64,000 bases of DNA from Septoria linicola. Its lineage: Eukaryota; Ascomycota; Dothideomycetes; Mycosphaerellales; Mycosphaerellaceae. Location of the stretch: the NCBI GenBank assembly GCA_024114885.1, contig CP099424.1, forward strand, positions 310,001 to 374,000, read 5' to 3'. Made by a program: the position numbers and the translations under genes. The notes beneath the pieces are model-generated. The model saw nothing but the letters and a program-made list of their open reading frames with translations. It did no database searches and was not told the origin of the DNA. Shown in pieces: positions 48,971-59,891 of the stretch. The first letter of the stretch is position 1; every line of letters starts with the position of its first letter.

Positions 48971-50614
48971 CTAAATGTCGTGTCCACACGACCCAGTATG
49001 TCTCTCGCCCTCCACTTCTGGAAAGCCGAAGAGTTCATGATCGGCCATTGCTCCCTCAACAGCACGCTCATGTACGGGCGCCGTATCTCTCGCCGTCTTC
49101 TTCGACCCTTTGGGAATGATCTTGTGCCCCTCTGTAGCCAACGTTGCAAGGACATGCGCAGCAGCCTTAGCGTTGGTCGTCAGCAGCGCCGGATTGGCAT
49201 TCCCGTACACGTCGCATGCTTGATGGTAGCAATCGTCCTGGTCCACTCCCGTTCCAGTATGCATGCCACCCACCGGCTTGTTCAAAGTTGACATGAAGCT
49301 TGCATAATCGCTGCCGCCGGTAAAGATCGCAGGTGTTACGTTGAAGCCTTGAGCGGTCAAATGGTCCACGAAGAGCTTCTCGATGACGTCTGAGCCAGGA
49401 GCTCCCGCAAGTCCATGTGTACTGCCATCGCCATCAAACACGCCGTAGTAGCCGCGAGAGACCATATCGAAATTGAGATATGCCTGGGTAAAAGTTGTCA
49501 GCAAGCCGATCATTCACAAGTCCGGTCAAATCACGTACCACAAGATTGTCGGCTTCTTTCGTGTTGTTGATCCCCGCAGTATAGAACCTGCTTCCTACAA
49601 GACCATTCTCCTCTGCTCCCCACCACGCCAGTCGGATCTTGTTGCGGAAGCCAGCACGTTGAAGACCGTCGAAAATCTCTAGGAGCAGGGAACTGCCGCT
49701 GCCATCATCGTTGATACCAGCTCCAGCTTTGACAGAGTCTAGATGAGCTCCCATCATGATGACATTCTTAGCATCACCACCCCGCGATTCAGCAAATACG
49801 TTCTGCGTGATCTTCTCCTCGATTGTCTGCGTATGTTGGAGGTAGCCTTCGAGCTCTTCTCCAGCTTCTAGTCGCACCTTGAGAGCTTCTCCGTCATCTT
49901 GGTTGATGAAGCCACTGGGACGGTAGCCTACGGGATCCGGAGCTGATAGTGTGCCTCCAGTGACCTTGGTCGGAACGTTGTTATATAGAATGACACTATT
50001 CGCTCCGGCAGAAACAGCAGCTCGGATACGCCCAGCGATTGTCGTGCCATCTGGACAGGTCCCTCGCTGAACGAGAACCATCTTATCTTGTACATCCAGT
50101 CCTTCATAGCCTGCGACAGTACATGCGATTGTGCCGTTAGGACCAAGCACAAGCGGAGCTGTGATGCCCTCGGCATCTGTTGATGGAGAATATGTTGGTC
50201 CAAAAACATAGTATTCTGTCTCTCCGACTCGAAAGGTGATGGAGTCGACATTGTTGTATAATGCGGGAAAGTCTTGCGTCCACGACTTCCACGATCTCGA
50301 CTTGCCTACACGAGATAGGATGAAGTCTCTCGAAGCATCGAAGCCTAGCAGACCGAAGGCTCGGTTTCCTCCATTTGCCTTTGCAATATCGTCCAGCTTG
50401 CGAAGGTTTCCCATCAGACTGTCCAGGCATTAGTAAAACTCTCTGTACAGGCATAATGGACATGCCCATCTGTTGTCATTGAACGTTGAAGTTTCTTCGA
50501 TAACAGCTTCGATGCCACGGATTCCCACTTGGACTTTCCCGTCCTAGTTCCCTCATCTTGAGCACTGACAAGCAAGGCTGCTGAGGCGGCTCCGGCCAGC
50601 AAAGAGAGTTTCAT
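48971..50614 (-). CDS. Secreted M28 zinc metallopeptidase (aminopeptidase Y-like)
   Basis: Exons 50614-50466, 50418-49539 and 49483-48971 give 513 residues. Intron 2 (49538-49484) is GTACGT...GCTGAC...CCCAG. Intron 1 (50465-50419) is read as a GC-AG intron (GCATGT...ACTAAT...GGACAG), because no GT donor keeps the frame. The product has a signal peptide (MKLSLLAGAASAALLVSA), a PA-domain insert at about residues 135-205 (LVQRGTCPDGTT), and M28 metal ligands that I place at His275 (GAHLDSV), Asp287 (NDDGSG), Glu320 (AEENG), Asp349 (NFDMV) and His430 (DCYHQACD), with Glu319 as general base. Length and order fit fungal vacuolar or secreted aminopeptidases that trim peptide N-termini. It is intact and unmutated, 2.5 kb from the RIP border. 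Confidence 0.9.
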
Positions 50615-51684
50615 GATGTGTGAGGAAAGAGGGAGTGAGAAGTGACCTTGATGGGCAATCACACTCGCATATATGCTTCACGCACCTCGGATCGTCCAAC
50701 ATTATCGCCTCTTCTGCCTTCCTGTGTGAGCGCTTGTCGTTCTTGTCAATCAGGCACAAAAAGTGGCCGTACTGGTCGAGCGAAGACTCCCAAGCAAAGC
50801 CAAGGCTTGAGAGAATGCCACCTTCTTCTTTTGGCAATTAGCCGGACGACTATCTGCGCCGCATACGAGCGGTATGGAGGACATGCAGTGTTGCGTGCTG
50901 CGGTGTCCGTACAGCTTAGCTACCCATGCAAGCTCCACAGAACCTCCGTAGTCTGCAGGACGCGTGAGCACCGCTTGTAGAAAAGCCTGTCAAGTAGAGA
51001 CCATCTGTATAGGTATCTCTTTCTGATGTATAGCATCACATCCTTTCCAGCCTTCATGGCTGTCAGCTACACCGCGCAGCTTGTTCATGATTATGCTCAA
51101 TTTGTCTGTTTGGAGGATCCTCGCGTTGGAAAGAGCGCAGTCGCAGGCTCGATGAGACCAAAGACAAGTGGTCCCTCGTCAGCAGAGAACTGCGGCGTAG
51201 GCAAAGCATTTGTAAGCTGTGGAAGAAGAATGAGGACAATCGGTCTGTGTGCCTACATCAGGAAATGGTTGATGACTGGAGTGATGCAGAAGGTGGCAGT
51301 GGCGGCAGGTCCCGACGGTCTTGGCTGCTAGTGGGTCACGCGCTACGCCCTCGAAGTCGCTGCAAGGCTGCTATGAGTGCTGGGCATTGCCCGAAGATCT
51401 TGACGACTCACGACACACTATTGACCTGAATGACTAGATTCTGCTATCAGGACTATATCTGAGCCAAGATTGTACCAATTCGTGAAAGCCAATAACGAAA
51501 GCTCATCAGGGACAAGGACCATTTTGGATTCTTCTGCAGAATAAGGTTAAGCAGCACTATGCGAATTGAACAGATCAACATTTACATATAGCCAAGAAGA
51601 GTACATAACCTCTTATTGATGTGTTTCCACACAAGAGTCCCTGGATTCTGTGGTCGGCAAAGGCGACACAACATGATCGATCAT
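50615..51684. other. Intergenic, no supported gene
   Basis: About 1.07 kb with ordinary composition. It contains the upstream region of the peptidase gene. Short frames (for example 51026-51331 plus) show no domain or splice support. Confidence 0.5.
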
Positions 51685-52761
51685 CTATTCGATGACCACC
51701 GGCCATCCGCTGCTGAAATCCAGCTTATTCCAACCAAAGTAGAATCTGTCATAGTCGTAAGAGACGCTTGGTCGCACGTAGTGATAGTACATGACTACGC
51801 TCTGCAAGTTTGGGTCCCACATCACTCCTTGTCCGCCTGCATATTACAAGTCAATGAAGATCAGTGATTCTGCATGAGACCAAGACCACTTACCTGGTGC
51901 ATACACATCACCATGACTGTTCAAGACCATCGTACCACCTGTAAAACAGTCTCGACCTTCTTTGTCGACGAAATTGCCCCACTGTTCTTTCGATCGACAG
52001 ACCATGATATGATACTCCTCTCCAGGAGGTGCAAGATCGTCGGCCTCGTTGCAGCAATTCCCGGCAGACACGAACAGATAGTGCCAACCTTGCCAGAAGA
52101 AAAGATAAGGTCCCTCTTGAGCTCTGTCCACCAAGCCTTGTCCTCGGACAGTGTTATTCATTGCGAGATGTCTGATCTTTCCATGGTCGACGACTCTGAT
52201 TGGTGGATCTTCCATGGGAAGCTGGAAAATGTTATCCCAGAAAGATCCAAAACTCATTGCAAGATTGTCCGGGTCGTGTGTGAAGAGGTTCCCGTCGATC
52301 CTGTTGTAGTACGGCGATTGCGGTATGCCGATACTTCCATAATCAACCCATTCACCCGCATCAAGCGAGCCTGATGCAGCGACACCGATGTCGGAATTGC
52401 TGCTCCCCATCTCAGAGACCGAATAATAAAGATAGTATATGTCTTTGTGCTTCAACACGTCCGGCGCCCACAGGTCGCGATTACCAGGTAGATCGATAGA
52501 AGAGCCGTTAGGAAGAGCAGCACCACGATAAGTCCAAGGCCCAGATATGCTTGGAGCTACAGCCATGCCGATGCCATCGTTGGTGGTGAAGCGCCAGTAT
52601 TCTGATGTCGCCTCATTGTAGATGACAGCTGGATCATGCAGCCTACCTTCACATACACCTTCGCATGCACCAGCAGGAGGGTAATCGCGCTTTTGAAGAG
52701 GCGTGGCGGAGCTCACGCTGAGCAGAGCCCCAACTGTGGTCAGACTTCTCCGGAAGACCAT
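51685..52761 (-). CDS. Secreted GH43 arabinanase-like glycoside hydrolase
   Basis: Exon 1 (52761-51894) and exon 2 (51836-51685) are joined over a 57-nt intron (GTAAGT...TTGACT...ATGCAG), giving 339 residues. The start is the ATG before a signal peptide (MVFRRSLTTVGALLSV...SSA). A KR site at residues 24-25 may be a Kex2 propeptide cut. GH43 five-blade propeller motifs: HDP with the base Asp43, NRDLWAPDV, IDGNLF, AQEGPYLFF with the likely acid Glu, and YAPGGQGVMWDP across the splice. The family cuts alpha-1,5-arabinan side chains of pectin. Endo versus exo action cannot be told from sequence alone. The longer upstream frame to 52974 lacks a signal peptide and is treated as leader. Confidence 0.9.
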
Positions 52762-53619
52762 GGCCGCAGAGTTGGAGTGGAGTGAAGTGAGTCTCGGTGG
52801 GATCGGCAATCGTCGAAGCAAAGAAGGGCGCAACAATAGGCCGCGGAGTGAGCAAGTGATGGCAACGAAAGCTCGGAGAGGTGAGAAGAATTTATAAGAT
52901 GGGCGTAAAGTCAAAGCAACGGCCAAAACCCACAAAACCTGCTTACCTTCTACAACCTGAGGCTTGCGGACCACGCATCTACACAGTATCAGCGATGAAC
53001 TGCAGTACCCGCTGACGCCTGAGAGACCATGTGCTCACATCGGAATATCAGGGACTTTGTGGAGGAGCGACGCCGCGATGATCAACTCCATGGGTACCCA
53101 ACAGGATGTCCATCGTCTGTCTAGGCCTACGAGAGTATTTGTTGGAGTTGCCGTGCTTGGCACGATATGGTAATCACACGTGGTGCAATCGGAACTTTGT
53201 GGTCCTCGTCTTGGCGTGCAGCACGCGTGGAGATCGTATCGAGACGAGCATCACCTCGTGTTCATTTGACGTCACCGTCACTGAAAGTGAAACCTGTCGT
53301 GCGTGAGAGTGTTGGAGCACTGCGGCTGTGGATGGCTATGAGAAGGTGCATGATGAGGAAAGGAATCGAAGGATGTCAGAAGGTCGGAGATCGCGGGAGA
53401 TGTGGAGACAGTGTCCGGCGCTAGCCTGAAATGTCATCTGCTTGCCAGGATTGATATTCTGCTGGAGAATTACCATGGTCGAACAGCTTCGCGGGCCTCT
53501 TCCACTCCTCAGTTTCAGGCGAGTATGCCAGCTTAGCTGCGCTCTCTCACATGTCTCACAGATCAGCTGGATCCAAGTTTGAAGCCGGGCGATGATATAG
53601 CGACAGCAAACGCTCGCCT
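52762..53619. other. Intergenic, no supported gene
   Basis: About 860 bp upstream of the GH43 gene. Open frames here are short and featureless. Confidence 0.5.
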
Positions 53620-54729
53620 CTATGCTCTCTGCCCAAGTCTCTCCCTCCTATACAGTCCATCAACAATCTGAAACACCACCTTCGCCATTCTCTGCATCTT
53701 CTCTTGGTCTTGAGATCTCACAAAGCGATCCGGATGCCATCTCAGTCGCTCCTCTTTGAGGCTTGCCAAGCCCAGATTCATAAAAGCTTGCTCGATATCA
53801 TCGTGGCAGATCCCAAGTTCGCGTTTCGCTTGTGAGTTGGCGCAGTCTAGCTTACGACACCACATCTTGGGGGCGGGCGGCGATGGAAACGTGGTCAATG
53901 CACTATAGTCTGCGAATACCAGCTTGGTATGCTCGTACCAGGCTCGATATCTGTCAATATCAGTGACCTCAAGCGATGGCAGTGGTGGCAGGGGTCGCGA
54001 GATATTCGGACGTCTGTATTCATTGGCTGGCGCTTTGGGTGCCGTGGCATCAGGCGACGGCGGCTGGGTCTTTGGCGATTCATTCTGCTGCTTCTTCGGC
54101 TCGGACTCCTGACGTTCTTCTTGCTTTTGACGTGGACGAGAACGATAGTAGGATTCAGCTCCAGTGGCCGTGGCCCTTTTCGCCTCCTTCAGAGCAGCTT
54201 CCCGAATCTGTGCAACTCGAGCAGCCCACGACGCTTCTTCCTGAGACGCCATTCTGTTCCTCTCCTCAGCACCTTCTCTTCGTTCGCTAGCTTCTCGAGC
54301 ACGTCTGTAGGCCTGGGGATCACGCACATAATCGTCTAGTGCTTGTTGCGCAGTGTGTCGATTGTTCTCGAGTAACTCCAGCTTCGTGCGTGTGGTAATA
54401 ACGAGTCCAGCGGAGATTTGAGCCCGATTGGCGGCCATCTGACTGGCGATCTGCGCATCCCACAATGCTCTGCCCTGCACCTTGGATTGCACCAGATCGT
54501 AGAGAGCGGCACGAAGCTTGTTCGCTTCCTCCATTCGTGAATTCACAGCTTGACATGCCGCGTCGTGCTCGAGCCTCGCATATCGGACGGGCGTGTCGGC
54601 GCGTCTGACATCTGCTTGTAGTTTGATGAGCTCCTCATCCGGAGCAGTCGGCAATGGTACCATCTTTAGCCTTGTCGACGATGTGATAGCTGAGGCCCTT
54701 TTTGAGCTTGTTGCTGTTGTAGTTGTCAT
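53620..54729 (-). CDS. Coiled-coil protein with HPD-type C-terminal helix
   Basis: Single exon, 369 residues from ATG at 54729; the frame is open further upstream without ATG. There is a long helical, charged central region (about residues 30-210: EERNRMASQEEASWAARVAQ), then a low-complexity Gln/Pro/Lys linker (KKQQNESPKTQPPSPDATAP). The C-terminal segment of about 100 residues ends in EERLRWHPDRFVRS...VVFQIVDGLYRRER. The RWHPDRF core resembles the divergent J-domain-like end of NF-kappa-B inhibitor-like (NFKBIL1-type) fungal proteins. This assignment is tentative. Probably cytosolic or nuclear, as no signal peptide is seen. Confidence 0.75.
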   Translation of the reverse strand: MTTTTATSSKRASAITSSTRLKMVPLPTAPDEELIKLQADVRRADTPVRYARLEHDAACQAVNSRMEEANKLRAALYDLVQSKVQGRALWDAQIASQMAANRAQISAGLVITTRTKLELLENNRHTAQQALDDYVRDPQAYRRAREASERREGAEERNRMASQEEASWAARVAQIREAALKEAKRATATGAESYYRSRPRQKQEERQESEPKKQQNESPKTQPPSPDATAPKAPANEYRRPNISRPLPPLPSLEVTDIDRYRAWYEHTKLVFADYSALTTFPSPPAPKMWCRKLDCANSQAKRELGICHDDIEQAFMNLGLASLKEERLRWHPDRFVRSQDQEKMQRMAKVVFQIVDGLYRRERLGQRA

Positions 54730-55349
54730 GATGCAACTTCGTGTGGCGAGCTCGCCGGCACTGGGCGCCAGCGCAGCTGCTGCATATGCATAAACGGCCG
54801 TTGACACTTCACTTCACTTCACTTCACTTCACTTCATGCCCAAGCACATGGAAAGGCACGCGCTTGCCACACCACTGGCCACGAACAGGATTGTCATTCC
54901 TTCAGACCTCGTTTGGGTTGTCAAATGAAGTTGTCCCCCTGGTCAAAGCTAACAGGGAAGATTATGGCCAGCGTGTAGTTTAGGCGAGTGCCGCGGATCT
55001 TTCGTGCAAGGATTCATGCAAGGGAGCTATGGGCCCAGCAGTGGACAGAGGTGGTGTTGAGCTTCGATTCTCTGCTACCTACAACGAGAAAGCTACTGCT
55101 GCAATGGTCTTCCACGTGTTCTTCAGCGGCACCTTTTGATGGTTTGAGCAAAGTGGCCAGCTTTGAGGCGGAATGCAATGATGCCGAGCCGTCCATCTGC
55201 GCTTGTGCTGTATTCCTGTGAGATCTCATTTCGCAAACATCGCGCTCTCTGCCGCATTGCCATATCCAAGCAGCTTCAGCGGAGACGTGCTGTTGAGGAG
55301 TATCTCCATTGATAAGAGGCCGCCACCATAGGGAAGCTGGCAGTCTGCT
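54730..55349. other. Intergenic with pentanucleotide repeat
   Basis: 620 bp upstream of the HPD-type gene. It holds the (ACTTC)6 microsatellite and otherwise nothing recognised. Confidence 0.5.
54806..54835. repeat. (ACTTC)6 microsatellite
   Basis: Six perfect tandem copies of ACTTC, 77 bp upstream of the start codon at 54729, hence in the 5' leader or promoter of that gene. Confidence 0.97.
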
Positions 55350-56045
55350 TCAGAGCGCGTCCTCGAACAGCCTCACAATGCCGTCTAGCTGGTAGCCCGC
55401 CTCTTCTCCAAACGTTACATCGTGTCTGCAAGCCTGAGCGGTGTATGTGCTCTCAAGATGCCCACCAAGTTCTCTTACAGCTGCACTCCTTCTCAGCTTC
55501 TTCAGACACTTTGGACTGTACCGATCGTGCTCGGGGTTCTCATCCCAGAAGAAGAAAGCCTGCATTGTCTCTCTGTTCTCCTTGCCAATCACTCTCAGCC
55601 AATCCATGACAATGTCTGTATCACACTCATAGCAGTAGCCAGCGCGGAAGTCATTATATTTGTAGAACATTGGCAACGTGTCAGCGCGAATGCTGCGACA
55701 TACACGGGTCAATGAAGGCTGCCATGGCGGCGAACGCTCGCCCTCTTCCCATGCTTCGCGTTCAGCGTAGTATGCCTCATTCCAACCTCCAAAAGAGCTG
55801 TCACATGGACAGTTGATGTGAAGAGGCGTGGGAGATATCACAGCATATTCCCAGACGATCAATAGAAGCTCGTCAGGCAGTCGATCGAGTAGGCTGGTCG
55901 GAGGTGGTGAGCTCGAAGACGACGGTTGCTCTTGCTGGTCCAGCTTCGATGCCAAGTCTTGCTGCGGGTCGTGCGTTTCCGGCGATGGCGGCTGTTCGGT
56001 CTTCAGCCGAACAACAACATCGAGAGTGCTGTCTCTTCTTTCCAT
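55350..56045 (-). CDS. F-box-like domain protein
   Basis: Single exon of 231 residues with ATG at 56045. After a Ser/Pro/Gln-rich N-terminus, residues about 51-68 read LLDRLPDELLLIVWEYAV, the F-box-like helix pair common in large Dothideomycete and Eurotiomycete families. QPSLTRVCRSIRADTLPMFYKYNDF follows, the usual second conserved block (consensus: L..VCR.IR.E.LP.FY..N.F). The C-terminus shows no LRR, WD or other substrate domain. A role as a SKP1-bound ubiquitin ligase adaptor is family knowledge; many members of these families are uncharacterised. Confidence 0.8.
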   Translation of the reverse strand: MERRDSTLDVVVRLKTEQPPSPETHDPQQDLASKLDQQEQPSSSSSPPPTSLLDRLPDELLLIVWEYAVISPTPLHINCPCDSSFGGWNEAYYAEREAWEEGERSPPWQPSLTRVCRSIRADTLPMFYKYNDFRAGYCYECDTDIVMDWLRVIGKENRETMQAFFFWDENPEHDRYSPKCLKKLRRSAAVRELGGHLESTYTAQACRHDVTFGEEAGYQLDGIVRLFEDAL

Positions 56046-56505
56046 ATTTTGTGGTTCGTGCTCGCTGCAGGAGTGAGTCCAGAAGAAGTGTCTCTTGTAG
56101 TCTCAACTGAGTCAACAAACGGCCTAGGCAAACAAGCAGGCGCGCGGGTGGCGGAGTCAGCTGAATGAGGAGCTGACAGGCATCAACGCCCTCGATGGAT
56201 TCAAGCTCAGCTCGACTCGTCCCAGCTCCAATCCTGCTGCATTGCGGTCCCGCAAGCAGAGGCTCGTATGAAGAACGGACAAGCGAGACACAATTGCACT
56301 GCGGGCACTGACGCACAATGAGTCACAACCGCCGCCAAGCAGTTTTGGTGGTGGCACTGCATGCCTCCTGCGTAACTTGATGCAGAGATGAGTCTGCCAT
56401 GTGGCAGATGCGTTGAAAGCACGCGAGTCTCGACACGACATGGGCTACATCGTATGTATGCAACTTCATCTTCATCATTGATGGCTACAGGACTTTCTTA
56501 GAAGT
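56046..56505. other. Intergenic, no supported gene
   Basis: 460 bp between the F-box gene start and the stop of the small secreted protein gene. No feature recognised. Confidence 0.5.
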
Positions 56506-57018
56506 TCAATTGATCTGCCCGGTCTTCAAAAGTCCATCATTCGGCGTGTCAGTCTTCTTCAGCTCATACTCAAGGCGAGCTCCACCGGTCTCCTCGACGG
56601 CGCTGAACACGATTTTCTTTCTGGATTGTTGAATCTCGAAAGCCATCTCATTTGGCACAGGCGACGGCCCCCAGCCCCAACCCGGTGCTGTGTCAGCGTA
56701 GACTTTCCCGGCGGTGTCTTCCACAGCCATGTCATGCAGCATGCCCTCGTAGACCTTGAAGATCAAAGAATATCTACTTTCAGTGATCAGTCGATAGGCA
56801 CCTGTCTCTTTCGCTGTGTGGTGCACTGCAACTCACTTTCCAGGGCTGAGCGTTCCTATAGATTGTTGGATAGTGTCCGCTCGATGTTCGATGTCTGCAC
56901 TATGGTCAACAAAGGCAGCCTGTTCGTGATCTCAGAGTAGCCTACCAGTCGGCAAAGCAGAGGTCGATGGAAATAGGAAAGCGAAAGCAATCATGACTTG
57001 CGTGAGTGTGAAATCCAT
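56506..57018 (-). CDS. Small secreted protein, 133 residues, three exons
   Basis: Exons 57018-56946, 56894-56837 and 56776-56506 are joined through introns of 51 nt (GTAGGC...GTGCAG) and 60 nt (GTGAGT...ACTGAAAG). All phases agree. The N-terminus MDFTLTQVMIAFAFLFPSTSA is a signal peptide. The mature part (about 112 residues) has no cysteine, is rich in charged residues, and contains a Trp/Gly/Pro stretch (APGWGWGPSPVPNEMAF). I do not recognise a family. The size, secretion signal and multi-intron structure would put it in a typical candidate-effector list, but a cysteine-free mature chain is atypical for apoplastic effectors. Confidence 0.72.
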
Positions 57019-58002
57019 CTTAAGCGTTTTGTTGATTGCAGATGACTTGTCGCAGCACATTGCGTCCCACAGAGAAGACCTACAAAGGACTTTATAGACC
57101 TTCTCAAACGACTGTAGCACCTTCGCTTCGAACAGAATCACAGAGAACTCTGCTACACATCGGGTGTGACCCAGCCCATATCACGGCTCTGGTTCATGTT
57201 CATGCAGTTTCAGCCAAGCTATGCAAACACTTCTACAACGATCCTGCATAAAGCTTGGCTACACCTACATTCCGACTGCCAGGCTCTTCGTTCCAACCCG
57301 CACACTGCATGCCAGGGGACCAGACGCCATCGTGGCTGCCGCTTGATAATGCACTAGCACATATTTCTACCTTGACAGGGCTACAAAATCTGGTCGACTT
57401 TGCTTCTCGACCGAGCGGCAAAGCTCGGCCGGGCGCCATGGCTTCCATATCAGGCTGTACATCGACTGCGTAGCTGCACTGCACGGCATTTTTCAGAGCT
57501 GCTTGGCCTGCCTCCAAGCCCACACGCAAGATCGTGCTACCAGCATGTCTGCACATCCTCGATGATACCTTTCTCTGCTTCTCTCTCTTGTGACTATATC
57601 CATCACTTCGGGAGCAACATACGACTCGAGTTGTGGGATGCTATCACGTTCCAACGGCAGTTCGATGGCTTCGGTAAGCAACAACAACAGCTCCGTTGTC
57701 AGTCATTTACTTGAGACCAACATGCATGTTAGGCAAACGGCGTGCTCGGAAATATGTCATGGCGCTTATGCAGCAATGCAGCCTGCGTTGAGCAGCCCGA
57801 CATGCAGGAACGTCTCCCCATAGAAGATGGTGAGAGTAGGTGGCATCTAGTGGCTGCGTACATATGATCGCGTTTTCGTCAGCCATACTGTGATTGAAGA
57901 ACACAACATCGAGAACCCACGAACGAGACTTCCACCGCCTCATCAACGTGAGCATCGCTTTTGTAGCAGAGGAGACATCGTTCTCATTTCTCAACGACTG
58001 CT
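57019..58002. other. Intergenic, no supported gene
   Basis: About 980 bp without domain-bearing frames. It includes the upstream region of the small secreted protein gene and the 3' flank of the dioxygenase gene. Confidence 0.5.
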
Positions 58003-59891
58003 CTAGCCCGACACTGTAGATCGCTCGATATCCTCTTTGCTGAGATTCGTCATCCTGTACTTCGAAATGAAATCATCCCTGTTGATGTAGCCACCGCACA
58101 TTCTCCTCTTTCCCGTGAATTCGTTTCTGCCGTGTAGCACGCGCCAATTATCAAATAACAGCGTTTGCCCGGGCTGCAATTGGAACCAATACTGATTCTT
58201 CACATCACCCAATAAGCGTTCGAACTTCTCTGCTGCGGCGTACCATTTCTCCACGACGTCAAAATCGGCTGCAATCCCCGCTCTATCGGCATTGTTCCAT
58301 CTCACCTGCGTCAGGAACCCTCCTTCAGGATCGTGGTTCAGGACTGGGAAGGCTTGAGATGGCTGTATGCTGATGCCGTCGTTGCCCGAAGCGTGGGCAT
58401 ATACGCCGACTTCTGATAATGTCAGATATGCCTCGCGATCTTCTGCGTAGAGTCGTGTGGCTGCGTTGAAGCCATCCGTAAGCGACGATTCGCCACCTGA
58501 GCCCTCGGTGTGAGACAGCATGTGCAGTGCTTGAATGCCTGCAGGCTCAGTGAAGTAGGTATTATCGGTATGAGGTTCGAGAAACTCGGATGTGTATGCC
58601 GTGTCCTTCATGGTGAGATCTGAAGTGAAGTCATAGAAACCACCTGGAAATGTGTCAAAAGTCTGCTTCCTCGATGCTGGAAAGGGTGAAACCTACCATA
58701 GTGAGTATTTCGTATAGGTCCAATGGTGTTGAGGAACGTCTCTGTTGCTGCTGGCGTTGCGGGCATGTCCTCCACGATGCAGAACCCAAAGTTGCGCTAG
58801 CCGACGTCAGCTAAGCAACGGGCGCACATTTTTCACGAACAGCTTACAATCTTGTGCAGCAATGATGCCATGCCGTGACTGTTCAGTACTTCTGTGTACT
58901 TAACAGCTGGGCGTGCGGATGCAATTCCGGAGGTCCATATTTGTATCCTGGAGGAAGTTCAGCCGAAAGCACAGCATTGTGAAGGGCGAGCTTACGGAAC
59001 AAGGCCAATCCTGCTTCGCATCACTCGATCGCTTCGTCTGTCAAGCAGTGCCTGCGCGCTATACGTGGTCACATGGCCATCGGAAACTGTACTCGAGTCA
59101 GAGAGACTTCAATTCTGAAGATGACTTGCGAACGGACATGTGACAGTCACCTGGCCGTCACTAGCGCCTTCGATCTGCACATCAGACAAGACAGTATTTA
59201 TCTTTCCCTAGTGAACGATCAGCTATCGGTGAGGTGTAGCACATCTCGTCTAAGTCACACCTGAAGCACATTGATCTGCCTTTGCGCTGTGTCCGTGTTC
59301 CGTGACCGCGCGCAATTATCCCTGGTCAGTCAGAAAGGGTGATGAGCTAAAAGAAGGAAGCATGCCTACCTCAGCCATCGTCCTGGACTACAGACATCAG
59401 CATGGAAGCGCTTCCGAAAGAGCAAGACGGCACAACCAGGGAAGTCAGAGCACCTACATCCTCGTCACGCTATTCGTAACCTCATCGTAGATTTTGAGCT
59501 CGCCACCCTCCCATAGCAATGATCTCGAAGATGGTGCGGAGCTCAAGTCCTCGTCGAATTTTGGAAGAGGGTGCTTCACGAATTCAGCAGCGGCTGAGCC
59601 GCCAGACACAGCGTTACTAACTCTGAGCGCAGCACCAGTCAAGAAGTGATCAGGCTTCGCAGTCGTTTGCCAGGCTCTCGGTGAGCCGCCGCTCCGGTCG
59701 AATGGCTCATCTTGATCGAGACGCAGCGCTTGCGCCGGAGCTGAGGATGCTTGATAAAGAGGTGCACGTGTGGACAATGTCCTCGTCTTCGTGTGGTGTA
59801 CTCTTGATGTGTTCCTCTTGAGGTTGGAGCCGAGGTAATGTCTGGTATGTCTGTAAGCGTGATGCTGGGGCAGAGAGAGCTGGTGCAGCAT
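58003..59891 (-). CDS. Trimethyllysine dioxygenase (carnitine synthesis)
   Basis: Eight exons: 59891-59458, 59387-59370 (18 nt), 59321-59261, 59174-59138, 59086-58996, 58947-58848, 58796-58697 and 58643-58003, giving 493 residues with consistent phases. Introns are 48-86 nt, several with CTGAC/CTGAAC branch sites. The enzyme hydroxylates N6-trimethyllysine using Fe(II), 2-oxoglutarate and oxygen, the first step to carnitine. The N-terminus is Arg/Ser/Thr-rich (TRTLSTRAPLYQ), like a mitochondrial presequence. The GBBH-like N-domain shows GRWLRDNC and TDTAQRQ. The TauD-type domain has the iron ligands His305/Asp307 (EPHTDNTYF) and His451 (VLHGR) and a 2-oxoglutarate Arg near 460 (GKRRMCGGY). 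The usual CxxC/H zinc residues after DNC are not seen (CARSRN). An alternative ATG at 59931 is in another frame. Gamma-butyrobetaine dioxygenase is the closest alternative. Confidence 0.85.

Noticed and set aside
57233..57556. 107-codon minus-strand frame in the 57-58 kb gap
   Set aside because: It overlaps several other frames of similar length, has no recognisable domain and no splice extension.
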